In this document: in pieces, positions 7,763 through 17,197 of the stretch
How the letters are laid out: each line of letters starts with the position of its first letter
Position numbering within the stretch: the first letter of the stretch is position 1
DNA from: Mycobacterium sp.
GTDB lineage: Bacteria > Actinomycetota > Actinomycetes > Mycobacteriales > Mycobacteriaceae
DNA: 64,000 nt
Reading direction: 5' to 3'
Assembly (NCBI GenBank): GCA_025965895.1
Contig: JAOPWC010000034.1
Coordinates: 1-64,000, forward strand
The notes under the pieces: generated by a model
What the model saw: only the letters and a program-made list of their open reading frames with translations
What the model was told of the DNA's origin: nothing
Databases searched by the model: none
Made by a program: the position numbers and the translations under genes

Positions 7763-10700
7763 ATGGCGCCGACGACGCCGAAGCGAACTGAAGCGCCGGT
7801 ATCTCCGGCCCCTTCGGTGGCTTCCGGGGGATATCGCGCGTTCATCTTCGACATGGACGGCGTGGTCACGGACACGGCCAGAATCCATGCCGAGGCATGG
7901 AAGACGCTGTTCGACGAGGTTTTGCCGCGCATCGGAGGGCCGGATCAACGGCCGTTCGACCCGGTGCGAGACTATCTCGCCTACATGGACGGACGTACGC
8001 GCGAAGACGGCATTCGCGCCTTCCTGTCGTCGCGCGGCATCGAACTGCCGGAGGGTAGCGCGGACGACCGGCCCGACCGGCTGACGGTCCAGGGTCTCGC
8101 GGCCCGCAAGCAGCAATTGTTCGACGATCTGCTCGATCGCGCCGGGATCATGGTGTTCCCCGATGCCGCGCAACTGCTCGCCGACCTCCATTCCCGGGCG
8201 ATCCCCACGGCATTGGTGACGGCCAGCCGTAACAGCGGCGCGGTGCTCGAAGCCACGGGCTTGTCCGGCATGTTCACCACCTTCGTAGACGGCACCGAAG
8301 CCGCCCGGCTGTCGCTGCCCGGTAAACCCGATCCCGCGATGTTTCTGGAGGCTGCCCGCCGCTTGGGCGTGAAACCTGCCGATGCGGTCGTGCTGGAGGA
8401 CTCGGTGGCGGGCGTGCGAGCCGGGGTGGCGGGGCGTTTCGGCCTCGTCGTCGGGGTGGACCGGATCGGCCACGGCGCCGAGCTGTCCGCAGCCGGCGCG
8501 AACCTGGTGCTGACCAATTTAGCGGAGCTCGAGGCGGTGCTGCCCGACGGCGCCCATCACCCTGCGGAGTGGGCGGGAGGCTGGGACAAGGACAGCTCCG
8601 ATCATTGGAACCTGGTGTACGAGGAGTTCAACCCGCTTCTGGAGGGAACGCGGGAGGCGTTGTGCACGCTGGGTAACGGCTACTGGGCGACACGCGGCTC
8701 GGCGCCCGGCACCACCGCCGACGGCGTGCACTACCCGGGCACCTATCTGGCCGGCATCTACAACCGGCTGACCACGATTCTCAATGGCCGGACCGTCGAG
8801 ACGGAACACCTTGTCAACCTGCCGGACTGGACGTTCGTCGCGGTGCGTATCGCGGATGGCCATGTCCTGCGGCCGGGATCGCCGGAAATGCTGTCCCATC
8901 GCCAGGACCTCGACCTTCGCACCGGCGTGCTGACGCGCGCCAATCGGTACCGCGACGAGGCGGGACGGACGACCCTGATCACGTCGCGGCGGCTGGTGTC
9001 CGTGCACCAACCGCATCTGGCCGGCCTCGAAGTAACGATCGAAGCCGAGGACTGGTCCGGCGAGATTGTCCTCGAATCCGTCCTCAACGGCGCGGTGGAG
9101 AACCGCAACGTAGCGGCGGACCTGCAGCTTGCGTCACGGCACCTCGATCAGGTCGGCTCAGCGGCCCTCGACGAGCGCACCGTCCGACATGAAGTCCGGA
9201 CCAACCAGTCCGGCATCAGCATTGCGATGGCGGGGCGGCATCGAGTCGATCCTGAGATTGACGTCATTGCGCGGCAGATGATCACCGACGAGACCCGCGC
9301 AGGCCACGTGTTCACCATCCGGCTCGAGCCGTACCGGCCGGTGATCCTGGAAAAGACTGTCGCTGTGTCGAGTTCGCGCGACAGCGCGATCTCCACGGCT
9401 GCTCTGGCCGCGGACAAATGGATCGGCCGTGCGCCCCGGTTCGATGAACTGCTCAACATTCAGCGCAAGGTCTGGGCGGACCTGTGGCGGCGGTTCGGGG
9501 TCACGCTCGATATCGCGTTCGACCTGGCGCTGGCGCTGAACCTGCACATCTTCCACGTGCTGCAGGTGGTCCTTGCGGCGGATGCCGACCTCGACGCGGG
9601 CCTGCCTGCCCGTGGCCTGCACGGCGAGGGCTACCGCGGGCACATCTTCTGGGACGAGCTGTATGTGTACCCGCTGCTGACCATGCGTCGACCGGAGTTA
9701 ACCCGGTGCTTCCTGCTCTACCGCTATCGCCGGCTGCCGGCAGCCCGGGATGCTGCCCGAGCCAACGGCTTTGATGGCGCGATGTTCCCGTGGCAGTCGG
9801 GCAGCGACGGCCGCGACGAAACCCCGACCGAGCTGTACAACGTCCGCAACGGGCAGTGGATGCCGGACAACTCGGGCCGGCAGCGGCATGTGGGTCTCGG
9901 GGTGGCCTACAGCGTCTGGCAGTACTACCAGGCCACCGGCGATACCGGTTTTCTCGCCGACTACGGTGCGGAGCTCATCGTCGACGTGGCCCGGTTGTTC
10001 GCCAGCATGGCAGTCCACAATCCGGTCGACGACCGGTTCGACATCAACGGAGTGATGGGGCCTGACGAATACCACGACGGTTATCCGGACGCCCCGGGTC
10101 AGGGTGTTCGCAACAACGCGTACACCAATGTGCTGGCCTCGTGGGTGATGGCCCGCGCTGAGGAGACGGTCGACCTGTTGACCCGTCGTGACTGCGTGCC
10201 GCTGTGGCGTCGGCTCGACATCAGGACCGGAGAGCGCGAACGGTGGGCTCGGATCAGCCGCCGGTTGCGGGTGCCGTTCCACGAAGGCGTCATCAGCCAG
10301 TTCGAGGGATACGAGAACCTGCTCGAGTTCGACTGGGACGGCTATCGCGAGCGCTACGGAAACATCGGCCGCCTGGACCTGATTCTGCAGGCCGAGGGCG
10401 ACAGCACGAACCGCTACAAGCTGTCGAAGCAGCCCGACGTACTGATGCTGTTCTATCTGTTCTCGTACGCCGAGTTGCGCGGCGTGTTCGAGCGAATGGG
10501 CTATTCACTGGATGACGACATGATTCGCCGAACCGTGAAGTACTACGAGGCTCGGACCACACACGGCTCGACGTTGAGCAGGGTCACCCACAGTTGGGTG
10601 TCCGCCCGCATCGACCGGGCCCACTCGTGGGCACTGTTCAAGGAAGCGCTCAAGGCCGATCTCGAGGACACGCAGGGCGGAACGACCCGCGAAGGTATCC

Positions 10701-10987
10701 ACCTCGGTGCGATGGCCGGAACCGCCGACATGGTGCTGCGCTGTTATGCCGGGGTGGAGACGCGGGGCGACGTCCTTCGGCTGCGGCCGATCCTGCCCGG
10801 CGAGGTCAGCAAGGCGACGTTCCAGATCCTCTATCGAGGTCAGCCGGTGGATGTCGAGCTGACCCAGCGGCGGGCGCGGCTCCGATTGCTGCCGTGTGCC
10901 GCCGATCCGATCCGGGTTTGCGTCGACGGCACCGAGAAGACACTCGGTCCAGGTGGGGTCTGGGCCATCGAGTTGGCCGAGAATTAG
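7763..10987 (+). CDS. Beta-phosphoglucomutase-like HAD fused to GH65 disaccharide phosphorylase
   Basis: 1074 residues with two enzymes in one chain. Residues about 24-250 are a HAD phosphomutase/phosphatase: FDMDGVVTD with D30 and D32, a GKPDP motif and the EDSVAGVRAG metal loop. Residues about 270-1070 are a GH65 family (alpha/alpha)6-barrel enzyme with NGYWATRG, WDELYVYPLL, the general acid region GPDEYHDG (glutamate near 769) and the phosphate-loop-like THGSTLSRVTHS. GH65 phosphorylases turn alpha-glucosides such as trehalose, maltose or kojibiose plus phosphate into beta-glucose 1-phosphate, and the HAD part would convert that to glucose 6-phosphate. In M. tuberculosis the two parts are adjacent genes (Rv3400, Rv3401) and also occur in OtsB1. 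The substrate cannot be told from sequence. Confidence 0.85.
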   Translation: MAPTTPKRTEAPVSPAPSVASGGYRAFIFDMDGVVTDTARIHAEAWKTLFDEVLPRIGGPDQRPFDPVRDYLAYMDGRTREDGIRAFLSSRGIELPEGSADDRPDRLTVQGLAARKQQLFDDLLDRAGIMVFPDAAQLLADLHSRAIPTALVTASRNSGAVLEATGLSGMFTTFVDGTEAARLSLPGKPDPAMFLEAARRLGVKPADAVVLEDSVAGVRAGVAGRFGLVVGVDRIGHGAELSAAGANLVLTNLAELEAVLPDGAHHPAEWAGGWDKDSSDHWNLVYEEFNPLLEGTREALCTLGNGYWATRGSAPGTTADGVHYPGTYLAGIYNRLTTILNGRTVETEHLVNLPDWTFVAVRIADGHVLRPGSPEMLSHRQDLDLRTGVLTRANRYRDEAGRTTLITSRRLVSVHQPHLAGLEVTIEAEDWSGEIVLESVLNGAVENRNVAADLQLASRHLDQVGSAALDERTVRHEVRTNQSGISIAMAGRHRVDPEIDVIARQMITDETRAGHVFTIRLEPYRPVILEKTVAVSSSRDSAISTAALAADKWIGRAPRFDELLNIQRKVWADLWRRFGVTLDIAFDLALALNLHIFHVLQVVLAADADLDAGLPARGLHGEGYRGHIFWDELYVYPLLTMRRPELTRCFLLYRYRRLPAARDAARANGFDGAMFPWQSGSDGRDETPTELYNVRNGQWMPDNSGRQRHVGLGVAYSVWQYYQATGDTGFLADYGAELIVDVARLFASMAVHNPVDDRFDINGVMGPDEYHDGYPDAPGQGVRNNAYTNVLASWVMARAEETVDLLTRRDCVPLWRRLDIRTGERERWARISRRLRVPFHEGVISQFEGYENLLEFDWDGYRERYGNIGRLDLILQAEGDSTNRYKLSKQPDVLMLFYLFSYAELRGVFERMGYSLDDDMIRRTVKYYEARTTHGSTLSRVTHSWVSARIDRAHSWALFKEALKADLEDTQGGTTREGIHLGAMAGTADMVLRCYAGVETRGDVLRLRPILPGEVSKATFQILYRGQPVDVELTQRRARLRLLPCAADPIRVCVDGTEKTLGPGGVWAIELAEN

Positions 10988-11141
10988 CCAGCCAGTCAAG
11001 AGGTTTGGGCCCATGAGCCGCTGGGAATACGGCTATTGCGGCGGGACGGAACCGCCCTGTCGCTCACGGGACGGGCAGCGCCGAACGACGGTGCGCCGCA
11101 TCTGTGACAACCAAGAACGTTAGCCGAATGAGGAGGGATCC

Positions 11142-11375
11142 ATGGCGGAGAAGAGCGGCCCGAAGGAAGGCCTGGAGGGCGTCGTCGAGGACGTGAAGGG
11201 CAAGGCGAAAGAAGCCGTCGGTACGGTGACCGGACGTGGCGACCTCGCCGAAGAGGGCGAGGCTCAGCAGGACAAGGCTCAGGCTCAGCGCGACGCCGCC
11301 AAAAAGGAAGCACAAGCGGAGTCCGCGCGCGGTGGCGCGAAGGCCGCCGAGCAGCGTCAGAAGTCCAACCAGTAG
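11142..11375 (+). CDS. CsbD-like stress protein (77 aa)
   Basis: A short, highly charged and helical protein: VVEDVKGKAKEAVGTVTGRG near the N-terminus is the CsbD-family core, followed by an Ala/Gln/Lys/Glu-rich tail. CsbD proteins accumulate under general stress in many bacteria; the molecular role is unclear. The ATG has a near-perfect AGGAGG site. The gene ends eight bases before a strong hairpin shared with the convergent gene. No cysteine, no membrane segment. Confidence 0.8.
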   Translation: MAEKSGPKEGLEGVVEDVKGKAKEAVGTVTGRGDLAEEGEAQQDKAQAQRDAAKKEAQAESARGGAKAAEQRQKSNQ

Positions 11376-11382
11376 ATATATC

Positions 11383-11427
11383 GCGGAGGAGGCCCGGCGC
11401 ACCATCGTGGGCCGGGCTCCTTCGCGT
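11383..11427. terminator. Bidirectional hairpin between convergent genes
   Basis: Left arm CGCGGAGGAGGCCCGGC (11383-11399) pairs with GCCGGGCTCCTTCGCG (11412-11427) with one bulged G and one G-T pair, around a 12-base loop. It sits exactly between the stops at 11375 and 11429, the classic place for a two-way mycobacterial terminator, here without a T tract. Confidence 0.75.
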
Positions 11428-11428
11428 G

Positions 11429-12148
11429 TCACACGAAGGGCGAGCGCACGACGTACCGGCTGGTGGGCACCGCATCGACGTTCACGTTCGCGCCGAACGC
11501 GGACGTGCTGGCGACCATCCGGTCCATTCGACCCTGCAGGTCTGCGTCATCGGCTGCGCCGAAGAAGGCCCGCAGGTCCACGATCGCCTCGGTCGGGAAC
11601 AGCTCTTCGACGATCCCATGAATTGTCGGAGCATCGGGGGTCAGCGCCCGCACCACCACGTTCTGCGTGTACCCGAATGTAGCTTGTGTCTCGATGGCCA
11701 CGGGCGTGTGGTCGATCTGCCATCGTCGCAGCCAGGCGGCCTCGTCCAGATCAGCCGGCCGACGCAGTAGTGCGACATTTGCCAAACCAGTCGTGCGATG
11801 CCCTGATGCGGTAGTCGGCGGGACGAGCGGCACCGACTCGGTCACCAGATACGCCGCAGCGCTTCGGCACTGCTTTACGAGCAACGCGACGACGTCGCGG
11901 ACTTGCTCGCCGTAGGACTGCTGGGTCCACAGGCTCACGACGGCCACCACGGGGGGGTCCATAGTCGTCAACGTCATCAGCGAACCTCGCACCGCGTCGT
12001 CGCGCACGTTGATCGCCAGGCCGGGGATCCCGAGCGCGAGGACCTCGTCGGCGACCGGGCCTCGCAGCGTCGAACACCACGCGTCGTCCCGTTCTGCATC
12101 CTGAAGCAGCACGATCACCTTCTCCACCCGATCAACGTAGTCGCGCAT
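11429..12148 (-). CDS. EthD-domain protein
   Basis: 239 residues, soluble. The central part RWQIDHTPVAIETQATFGYT resembles the EthD/dimeric alpha-beta barrel fold, in which a conserved histidine lies in a WxxxH-type segment. Two such halves seem present (residues about 5-110 and 125-235), as in other two-domain EthD proteins. These proteins are small ferredoxin-fold dimers tied to degradation or polyketide pathways; no specific substrate can be named. Single gene, convergent with csbD-like and followed by a long gap upstream, so it is monocistronic. Confidence 0.65.
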   Translation of the reverse strand: MRDYVDRVEKVIVLLQDAERDDAWCSTLRGPVADEVLALGIPGLAINVRDDAVRGSLMTLTTMDPPVVAVVSLWTQQSYGEQVRDVVALLVKQCRSAAAYLVTESVPLVPPTTASGHRTTGLANVALLRRPADLDEAAWLRRWQIDHTPVAIETQATFGYTQNVVVRALTPDAPTIHGIVEELFPTEAIVDLRAFFGAADDADLQGRMDRMVASTSAFGANVNVDAVPTSRYVVRSPFV

Positions 12149-12642
12149 ACCCCGGCGCAGGCAGGTGCGCCCGGACGGGTCGTCCTCATGCCCTGGTCGT
12201 CATGACGGCCAGCAAACAATGTGGTCGGACAGCGCTGTGACCTCGGTGGTGGGCCCACCCTTGTCGATTTGCCCCTCACGCGGCCGTGACGGATCTTTCG
12301 AGGAGTTTGCTGCCATGGCAGTGTGATTTGCGACGCATTTTGCTCATGGATAGTAAGAAACCGTTATAAAACGCACGCGGTGCGTGCACCGTCGGGTCGT
12401 TGCGGCAACCCGATATTACCTGCTGAACGGCGTTGCAGTGCTTGCTGCCCAGACATAACAATTTCGCGACAGCCAATTTTCTGAGAAGCGTCTGAGAGGT
12501 GAACGCCGATCACCGATGATCTCTCCGAGAAGTTGTCTGGCGGCTCCTATTTCGTCGCTACACTCGACTGTGGATCTGGCCCCACAGGCGCTCAGTGCAA
12601 CACCAACGACAAGCCGGCGGGTCTCTGCCGGCGGAGGTATCC
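12149..12642. other. Intergenic region of 494 bases with inverted repeat
   Basis: No gene of credible composition is seen. It includes an AT-rich patch (GTTATAAAA, 12363-12371) followed by a perfect inverted repeat ACGCAC-GCG-GTGCGT at 12371-12385 and, further left, the 12-base palindrome CTGCCATGGCAG at 12310-12321. These could be promoter and operator for the EthD gene (to the left) or the beta-propeller gene (to the right). Confidence 0.35.
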
Positions 12643-13716
12643 ATGAAGATGGCAAAGGGCGTGACGGGCAGGGCCCTCACGCTGACACCAAATGATCTGC
12701 TCCTGCAGGCCCGCGCGGAGTCGGAGTTTGCCGAACTCGGCAGTGTCGCCGTCGGCCACGGGCCGATCGCCGATGTCGTTGTCGACCCTGGTAGCAGCAC
12801 TCTGGCCGTGACGAACTACCGCGACAACACCGTCGCGCTGATCGATGGTGACGACTTGACCGCGGGCCCGGCGACCAACATCGGCGGTGAACCGGTGGGC
12901 GCCGCCGTGGCCGACGGCCGGTTGTACGTGGCTACGACGTCGGCGAGCTACGACTCAATTGCGGTGGTGAACACGCAGGACCACACCGTGGTCGCGACGC
13001 ACCCGCTCGACCTCAGCGTCACAGGCATCGCGGTCTCGCGGGACGGCAGGCGCATCTTCGTTGGCCGCACTGGTCGGGGTGGAGCCGACGTCGCAGTGAT
13101 CGACGGCACGACCGGCATCGCCGACACCGTTGATCTTGCGACGGGTACCGGTGTTGTGGTGGACCCCGTGCGGGTCAACGCGGACGGCAGGCGGTTGTGC
13201 GCAGCGGTGTCAGATGCCCTGGGCAGCGATCTGCTCGTGATCGACGCGGAAGCGGTCCGCGTGCTCGCAGCCGTGGCGACCGGATCGCCAATCCGGGATA
13301 TCGCATTGAGCCCTGAGGGCAGCCGCGCCTATGTCCTCGTCTGCGACCAGAGGCGGGGCGGTTCACTGCACGTCATCGACACAAAGTCGGGCCGCATGTC
13401 GACGACGGTCGAGATCGGCGGGCATCCCACTCAGCTCTCACTCAGCCCCGACGGCACCCGCGCGTACGTCGTTGACTCCGACGCGGTGCTCGTCGTCTGC
13501 ACAGTGACACGTGCGATCGTCGGAACCATCACGGTCGGCGCCCAGCCGTCCTGCGTTGCCACCAGCCCCGACGGTGCCCGGCTGTACGTCGCCGACTACG
13601 CCGGCGTGGTCACTGCCGTCGCCGTCGCCCCGGCCAAGACGGTGCCCTTGTTCAACGCCATGGCGCTGCAGCTGCCGACCATGCCCGAGATTCTCGAGCT
13701 TGAGCCGGCGGTCTGA
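12643..13716 (+). CDS. YncE/YVTN-type beta-propeller protein
   Basis: 357 residues built of about seven repeats of roughly 45, each with motifs like SPDGTRAYVVD, SPDGARLYVADY or SRDGRRIFVGR followed by V.VIDT, the YVTN beta-propeller signature. The N-terminal 45 residues are unique and have no signal peptide, so the protein is probably cytosolic or exported by another route. ATG 12643 follows a strong GGAGG site, while the frame upstream has none. The C-terminal tail ends in a Leu/Pro-rich stretch. Such propellers usually bind partners rather than catalyse; partner unknown. Confidence 0.75.
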   Translation: MKMAKGVTGRALTLTPNDLLLQARAESEFAELGSVAVGHGPIADVVVDPGSSTLAVTNYRDNTVALIDGDDLTAGPATNIGGEPVGAAVADGRLYVATTSASYDSIAVVNTQDHTVVATHPLDLSVTGIAVSRDGRRIFVGRTGRGGADVAVIDGTTGIADTVDLATGTGVVVDPVRVNADGRRLCAAVSDALGSDLLVIDAEAVRVLAAVATGSPIRDIALSPEGSRAYVLVCDQRRGGSLHVIDTKSGRMSTTVEIGGHPTQLSLSPDGTRAYVVDSDAVLVVCTVTRAIVGTITVGAQPSCVATSPDGARLYVADYAGVVTAVAVAPAKTVPLFNAMALQLPTMPEILELEPAV

Positions 13717-13897
13717 GCTCTCCCGCCGAAATAGACTTCCAGGTCGTTGGTGAGCGCGGTTAACAGCCAGCCCGGAGATCTGTCTCGCCAGTGAGCGTCA
13801 GCGGGCCTTCGTCCGCGGCGATTACTTGGCTCCGATGCCAGGTGGCGGGCCAAGATGGAGCACAAGCAGGTAGTCGTGACGCGAGAGTGGGGTGCCG

Positions 13898-15529
13898 ATG
13901 GAGAGCACGATGCAGGATTTCCCGTTGACTGTCACCGCGATACTCCGGCACGGCACCGGCTGGCACGGCGATCAACTCGTGACGACGGCGACGGACGACG
14001 GCTACCGCGAGATCTCCTACCGGGAGCTTGGCGAGCGCGTCGCGCAGCTGGCGCACGGCCTGCGGGGCCTCGGGATCAACGGCGACGAGCGGGTCGCGAC
14101 GTTCATGTGGAACAACCAGGAGCATCTCGAGGCGTACTTCGCGATCCCATCTATGGGCGCGGTGCTGCACACGCTGAACATCCGCCTGCCGGCCGAGCAA
14201 TTGGCCTACATCGCCGAACAGGCCGACGACCGGGTGATCATCGCCGACCTGTCGCTGGCGCCGCCGCTGGCCGCGGTGTTACCGCAGATGCCGACGGTGC
14301 ACACCGTCGTCGCGGTCGGACAGGGTGACGTTTGCCCGCTGACCGAGTCGGGTAAGAACGTCGTGCGCTACGCCGACCTGCTCGACGGGATGCCCACGAC
14401 CTTCGACTGGCCGATGCTCGACGAACGATCAGCGGCCGCGATGTGCTACACCAGCGGCACGACGGGCAACCCGAAAGGCGTCGTCTACAGCCACCGCTCA
14501 ACGTTCCTGCACTCGATGGGGGTGTGCAGCTCAAACGCGATGACGGTCAAAGCAGGGGACCGGGTGCTGCCGATTGTGCCAATGTTCCACGCGAACGCCT
14601 GGGGATTGCCGTATGCGGCGGTGATGGCCGGCGCGGGGCTGGTCATGCCGGACAAATTCATGCAGGCCGACAAGCTGATCGACATGATGGAGAGCCACAG
14701 GGTGACCATCGCCGCCGCGGTGCCGACGATCTGGAACGACGTGCTGCAATCTCTGGCCGCCGACCCCGGTCGCGACATTTCCTCGCTGCGCGTCGTACCG
14801 TGCGGCGGCTCCGCTGTGCCGCTGGCGATGATGAAGGAGTTCGACGAGAGGTTCGGCGTGCCGATCCGCCAGGCGTGGGGGATGACCGAGACCTCACCGC
14901 TCGCTGCGGTGGCGTGGCCGCCAGCAGACGTCGACGACGAAGAGCACTGGGTGCTGCGCAACACCGCAGGCCGTCCGCTCTGCGGAGTCGAGGCGCGCAT
15001 TGTCGACGACGACGGCGACGTGCTGCCCAATGACGGAAAGTCGGTGGGGGAGCTGGCAGTCCGCGGACCCTGGATCACAGCGTCCTACTACCGCGACCCC
15101 GACGCGTCGAAGTTCCAGGACGGCTGGCTGCGCACCGGGGACGTCGGCCAGATCGACCCACGCGGGTTCATCACGCTGACCGATCGTGCCAAGGACGTGA
15201 TCAAGTCCGGCGGCGAATGGATTTCGTCGGTCGAGTTGGAGCACCACATCATGGAGCATCCCGCGGTGCTCGAGGCCGCAGTGGTTGCGATCCCCGACGA
15301 ACGCTGGCAGGAGCGGCCGCTCGCAGCGGTCGTCGTCAAGAAGGGCGCTGACGTGACCGCGCAGGAATTGCGGAATCACCTGAGCGACAAAGTCGTTCGC
15401 TGGTGGCTGCCCGAACGATGGACATTCGTCGATCAAGTCCCGAAGACCAGCGTCGGAAAGTTCGACAAGAAGCTGATTCGCTCGCGTTATGCCGGCGACG
15501 CCTTCGATGTGGTCGAGTGCGGGGACTGA
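13898..15529 (+). CDS. Acyl-CoA ligase (FadD family), first of a tandem pair
   Basis: 543 residues of the ANL superfamily, activating a fatty acid to acyl-AMP and then acyl-CoA. Visible motifs: A3 YTSGTTGNPKGVVYSH, A5 WGMTETSP, A7/A8 GWLRTGDVG and the A10 lysine in SVGKFDKK. It resembles medium- to long-chain ligases without extra domains. The start ATG at 13898 is chosen because the sister gene begins with the same MxSTMQDFPLT; a GTG six bases earlier is possible. It ends 13 bases before its paralog, so they are one transcript. The chain-length preference is not readable. Confidence 0.85.
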   Translation: MESTMQDFPLTVTAILRHGTGWHGDQLVTTATDDGYREISYRELGERVAQLAHGLRGLGINGDERVATFMWNNQEHLEAYFAIPSMGAVLHTLNIRLPAEQLAYIAEQADDRVIIADLSLAPPLAAVLPQMPTVHTVVAVGQGDVCPLTESGKNVVRYADLLDGMPTTFDWPMLDERSAAAMCYTSGTTGNPKGVVYSHRSTFLHSMGVCSSNAMTVKAGDRVLPIVPMFHANAWGLPYAAVMAGAGLVMPDKFMQADKLIDMMESHRVTIAAAVPTIWNDVLQSLAADPGRDISSLRVVPCGGSAVPLAMMKEFDERFGVPIRQAWGMTETSPLAAVAWPPADVDDEEHWVLRNTAGRPLCGVEARIVDDDGDVLPNDGKSVGELAVRGPWITASYYRDPDASKFQDGWLRTGDVGQIDPRGFITLTDRAKDVIKSGGEWISSVELEHHIMEHPAVLEAAVVAIPDERWQERPLAAVVVKKGADVTAQELRNHLSDKVVRWWLPERWTFVDQVPKTSVGKFDKKLIRSRYAGDAFDVVECGD

Positions 15530-15542
15530 CGGAGCGCCGACG

Positions 15543-17174
15543 ATGCACAGCACGATGCAGGACTTCCCCCTGACGATCACCTCGATCCTGCGTTATGGCA
15601 CATGGATCTACGCCGATCGCACGGTCACCACGGCGACCGACGACGGGTTCCGCGAGATCGGCTACGGCGAGTTCGGTGAGCGGGTGGCGCAGCTGGCCAA
15701 CGGGCTGTGCCGGCTCGGCGTGCGGCCCGGTGACCGGGTCGCGACATTCATGTGGAACAACCAGGAACACCTCGAGGCGTACTTCGCTGTCCCGTCGATG
15801 GGGGCGGTGTTGCACACGCTGAACATCCGGCTCTCCGACGACCAGATCGAGTTCGTCGCCCGCGACGCCGAGGATCGGCTCGTGATCGTCGACATGTCGC
15901 TGGCCGAGCAGTTGGCCGCGGTGCTGCCGCGGATGGAAACCGTGCGCACCGTCGTCGCGGTGGGGGAGGGCGACATCGGCGCACTGAGTGCCTCCGGCAA
16001 GGAGGTGCTCCGCTACGACGACTTGATCGGGCGCGAGCTGACCGAGTATCCCTGGCCAATTATTGACGAAAGGTCTGCCGCCGCAATGTGTTACACCAGT
16101 GGCACTACAGGGCACCCGAAAGGCGTCGTCTACGGCCACCGGTCTACGTATCTGCACAGCACTGCCGTGTGCAGCACGAACGGCATGACGCTGGCCGAAG
16201 GCGACCGAGCGCTGCCCGTCGTACCGATGTTTCATGCGAACGCATGGGGCATTCCGCATGCGGCGCTGATGGCGGGCGCGGATCTGCTGCTGCCCGACCG
16301 CTACGCACACGTGCCGCAGTTGGTCGACATGATCGAGGCCCGCAAGCCGACCTTCGCGGCGGCGGTGCCGACAATCTGGAACGACATGCTGCACTGCCTG
16401 GAGTCCGACCCCAGCCGCGACATCTCGTCGTTGCGGCTGATCGTATGCGGGGGCTCGGCAGTTCCGGAATCCCTGATGCGCGCCTACCAGGACAAGTTCG
16501 GCGTGACGCTGATGCAGCTATGGGGGATGACCGAAACCTCGCCGGTGGCGTCGTTGGCGCGGCCGCCCAAAGGTACGCCGCCCGGGGAGGGATGGCCGTT
16601 GCGGGCCACCGCGGGACGGCCGCTTTTCGGCGTCGAGATGCGCATCGTCGACGACAACGACAACGTGCTACCCACCGACGGTGAGTCAGTGGGCGAGCTC
16701 CAAGTGCGCGGACCGTGGGTCACCGGCGCCTACTACCGCGACCGCGACGCCGAGAGGTTTGCCGACGGCTGGCTGCGCACCGGCGATGTCGGCACGATGA
16801 ACCGCCTCGGATACGTGACACTGACCGACCGCGCCAAGGACGTGATCAAGTCCGGCGGCGAATGGATTTCGTCCGTCGAACTGGAGAACCACATCATGGG
16901 CCACCCCGCCGTGCTAGAGGCGGCGGTGGTCGGCGTGCCCGATGAGCGCTGGCAGGAGCGGCCACTGGCGGCGGTGGTGGTCAGGGAAGACGCGGACGTT
17001 TCCGCAGCGGAGTTGCGGAACTATCTGCGCGACAAGGTGCTTCGCTGGTGGCTACCGGAGCGGTGGACGTTCATCGAACAGGTGCCGCGCACCAGTGTCG
17101 GCAAGTTCGACAAGAAGGTGATCCGCTCGCACTACACCGACAACTCCTACGACGTCATCGAATGCCGCGACTGA
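15543..17174 (+). CDS. Acyl-CoA ligase (FadD family), second of a tandem pair
   Basis: Same length (543 residues) and the same motifs as the preceding gene: YTSGTTGHPKGVVYGH, WGMTETSP, GWLRTGDVG and SVGKFDKK. By eye, most positions are identical to the neighbour from end to end, including long stretches such as VIKSGGEWISSVELE, so the pair arose by tandem duplication. Differences cluster around the acyl-pocket region (residues about 225-260 and 300-340), suggesting different substrates. ATG 15543 has GGAG upstream and gives a product collinear with the paralog. Convergent with kdpE. Confidence 0.85.
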   Translation: MHSTMQDFPLTITSILRYGTWIYADRTVTTATDDGFREIGYGEFGERVAQLANGLCRLGVRPGDRVATFMWNNQEHLEAYFAVPSMGAVLHTLNIRLSDDQIEFVARDAEDRLVIVDMSLAEQLAAVLPRMETVRTVVAVGEGDIGALSASGKEVLRYDDLIGRELTEYPWPIIDERSAAAMCYTSGTTGHPKGVVYGHRSTYLHSTAVCSTNGMTLAEGDRALPVVPMFHANAWGIPHAALMAGADLLLPDRYAHVPQLVDMIEARKPTFAAAVPTIWNDMLHCLESDPSRDISSLRLIVCGGSAVPESLMRAYQDKFGVTLMQLWGMTETSPVASLARPPKGTPPGEGWPLRATAGRPLFGVEMRIVDDNDNVLPTDGESVGELQVRGPWVTGAYYRDRDAERFADGWLRTGDVGTMNRLGYVTLTDRAKDVIKSGGEWISSVELENHIMGHPAVLEAAVVGVPDERWQERPLAAVVVREDADVSAAELRNYLRDKVLRWWLPERWTFIEQVPRTSVGKFDKKVIRSHYTDNSYDVIECRD

Positions 17175-17197
17175 GATTCTGAGGGCGCAGGTACGCG

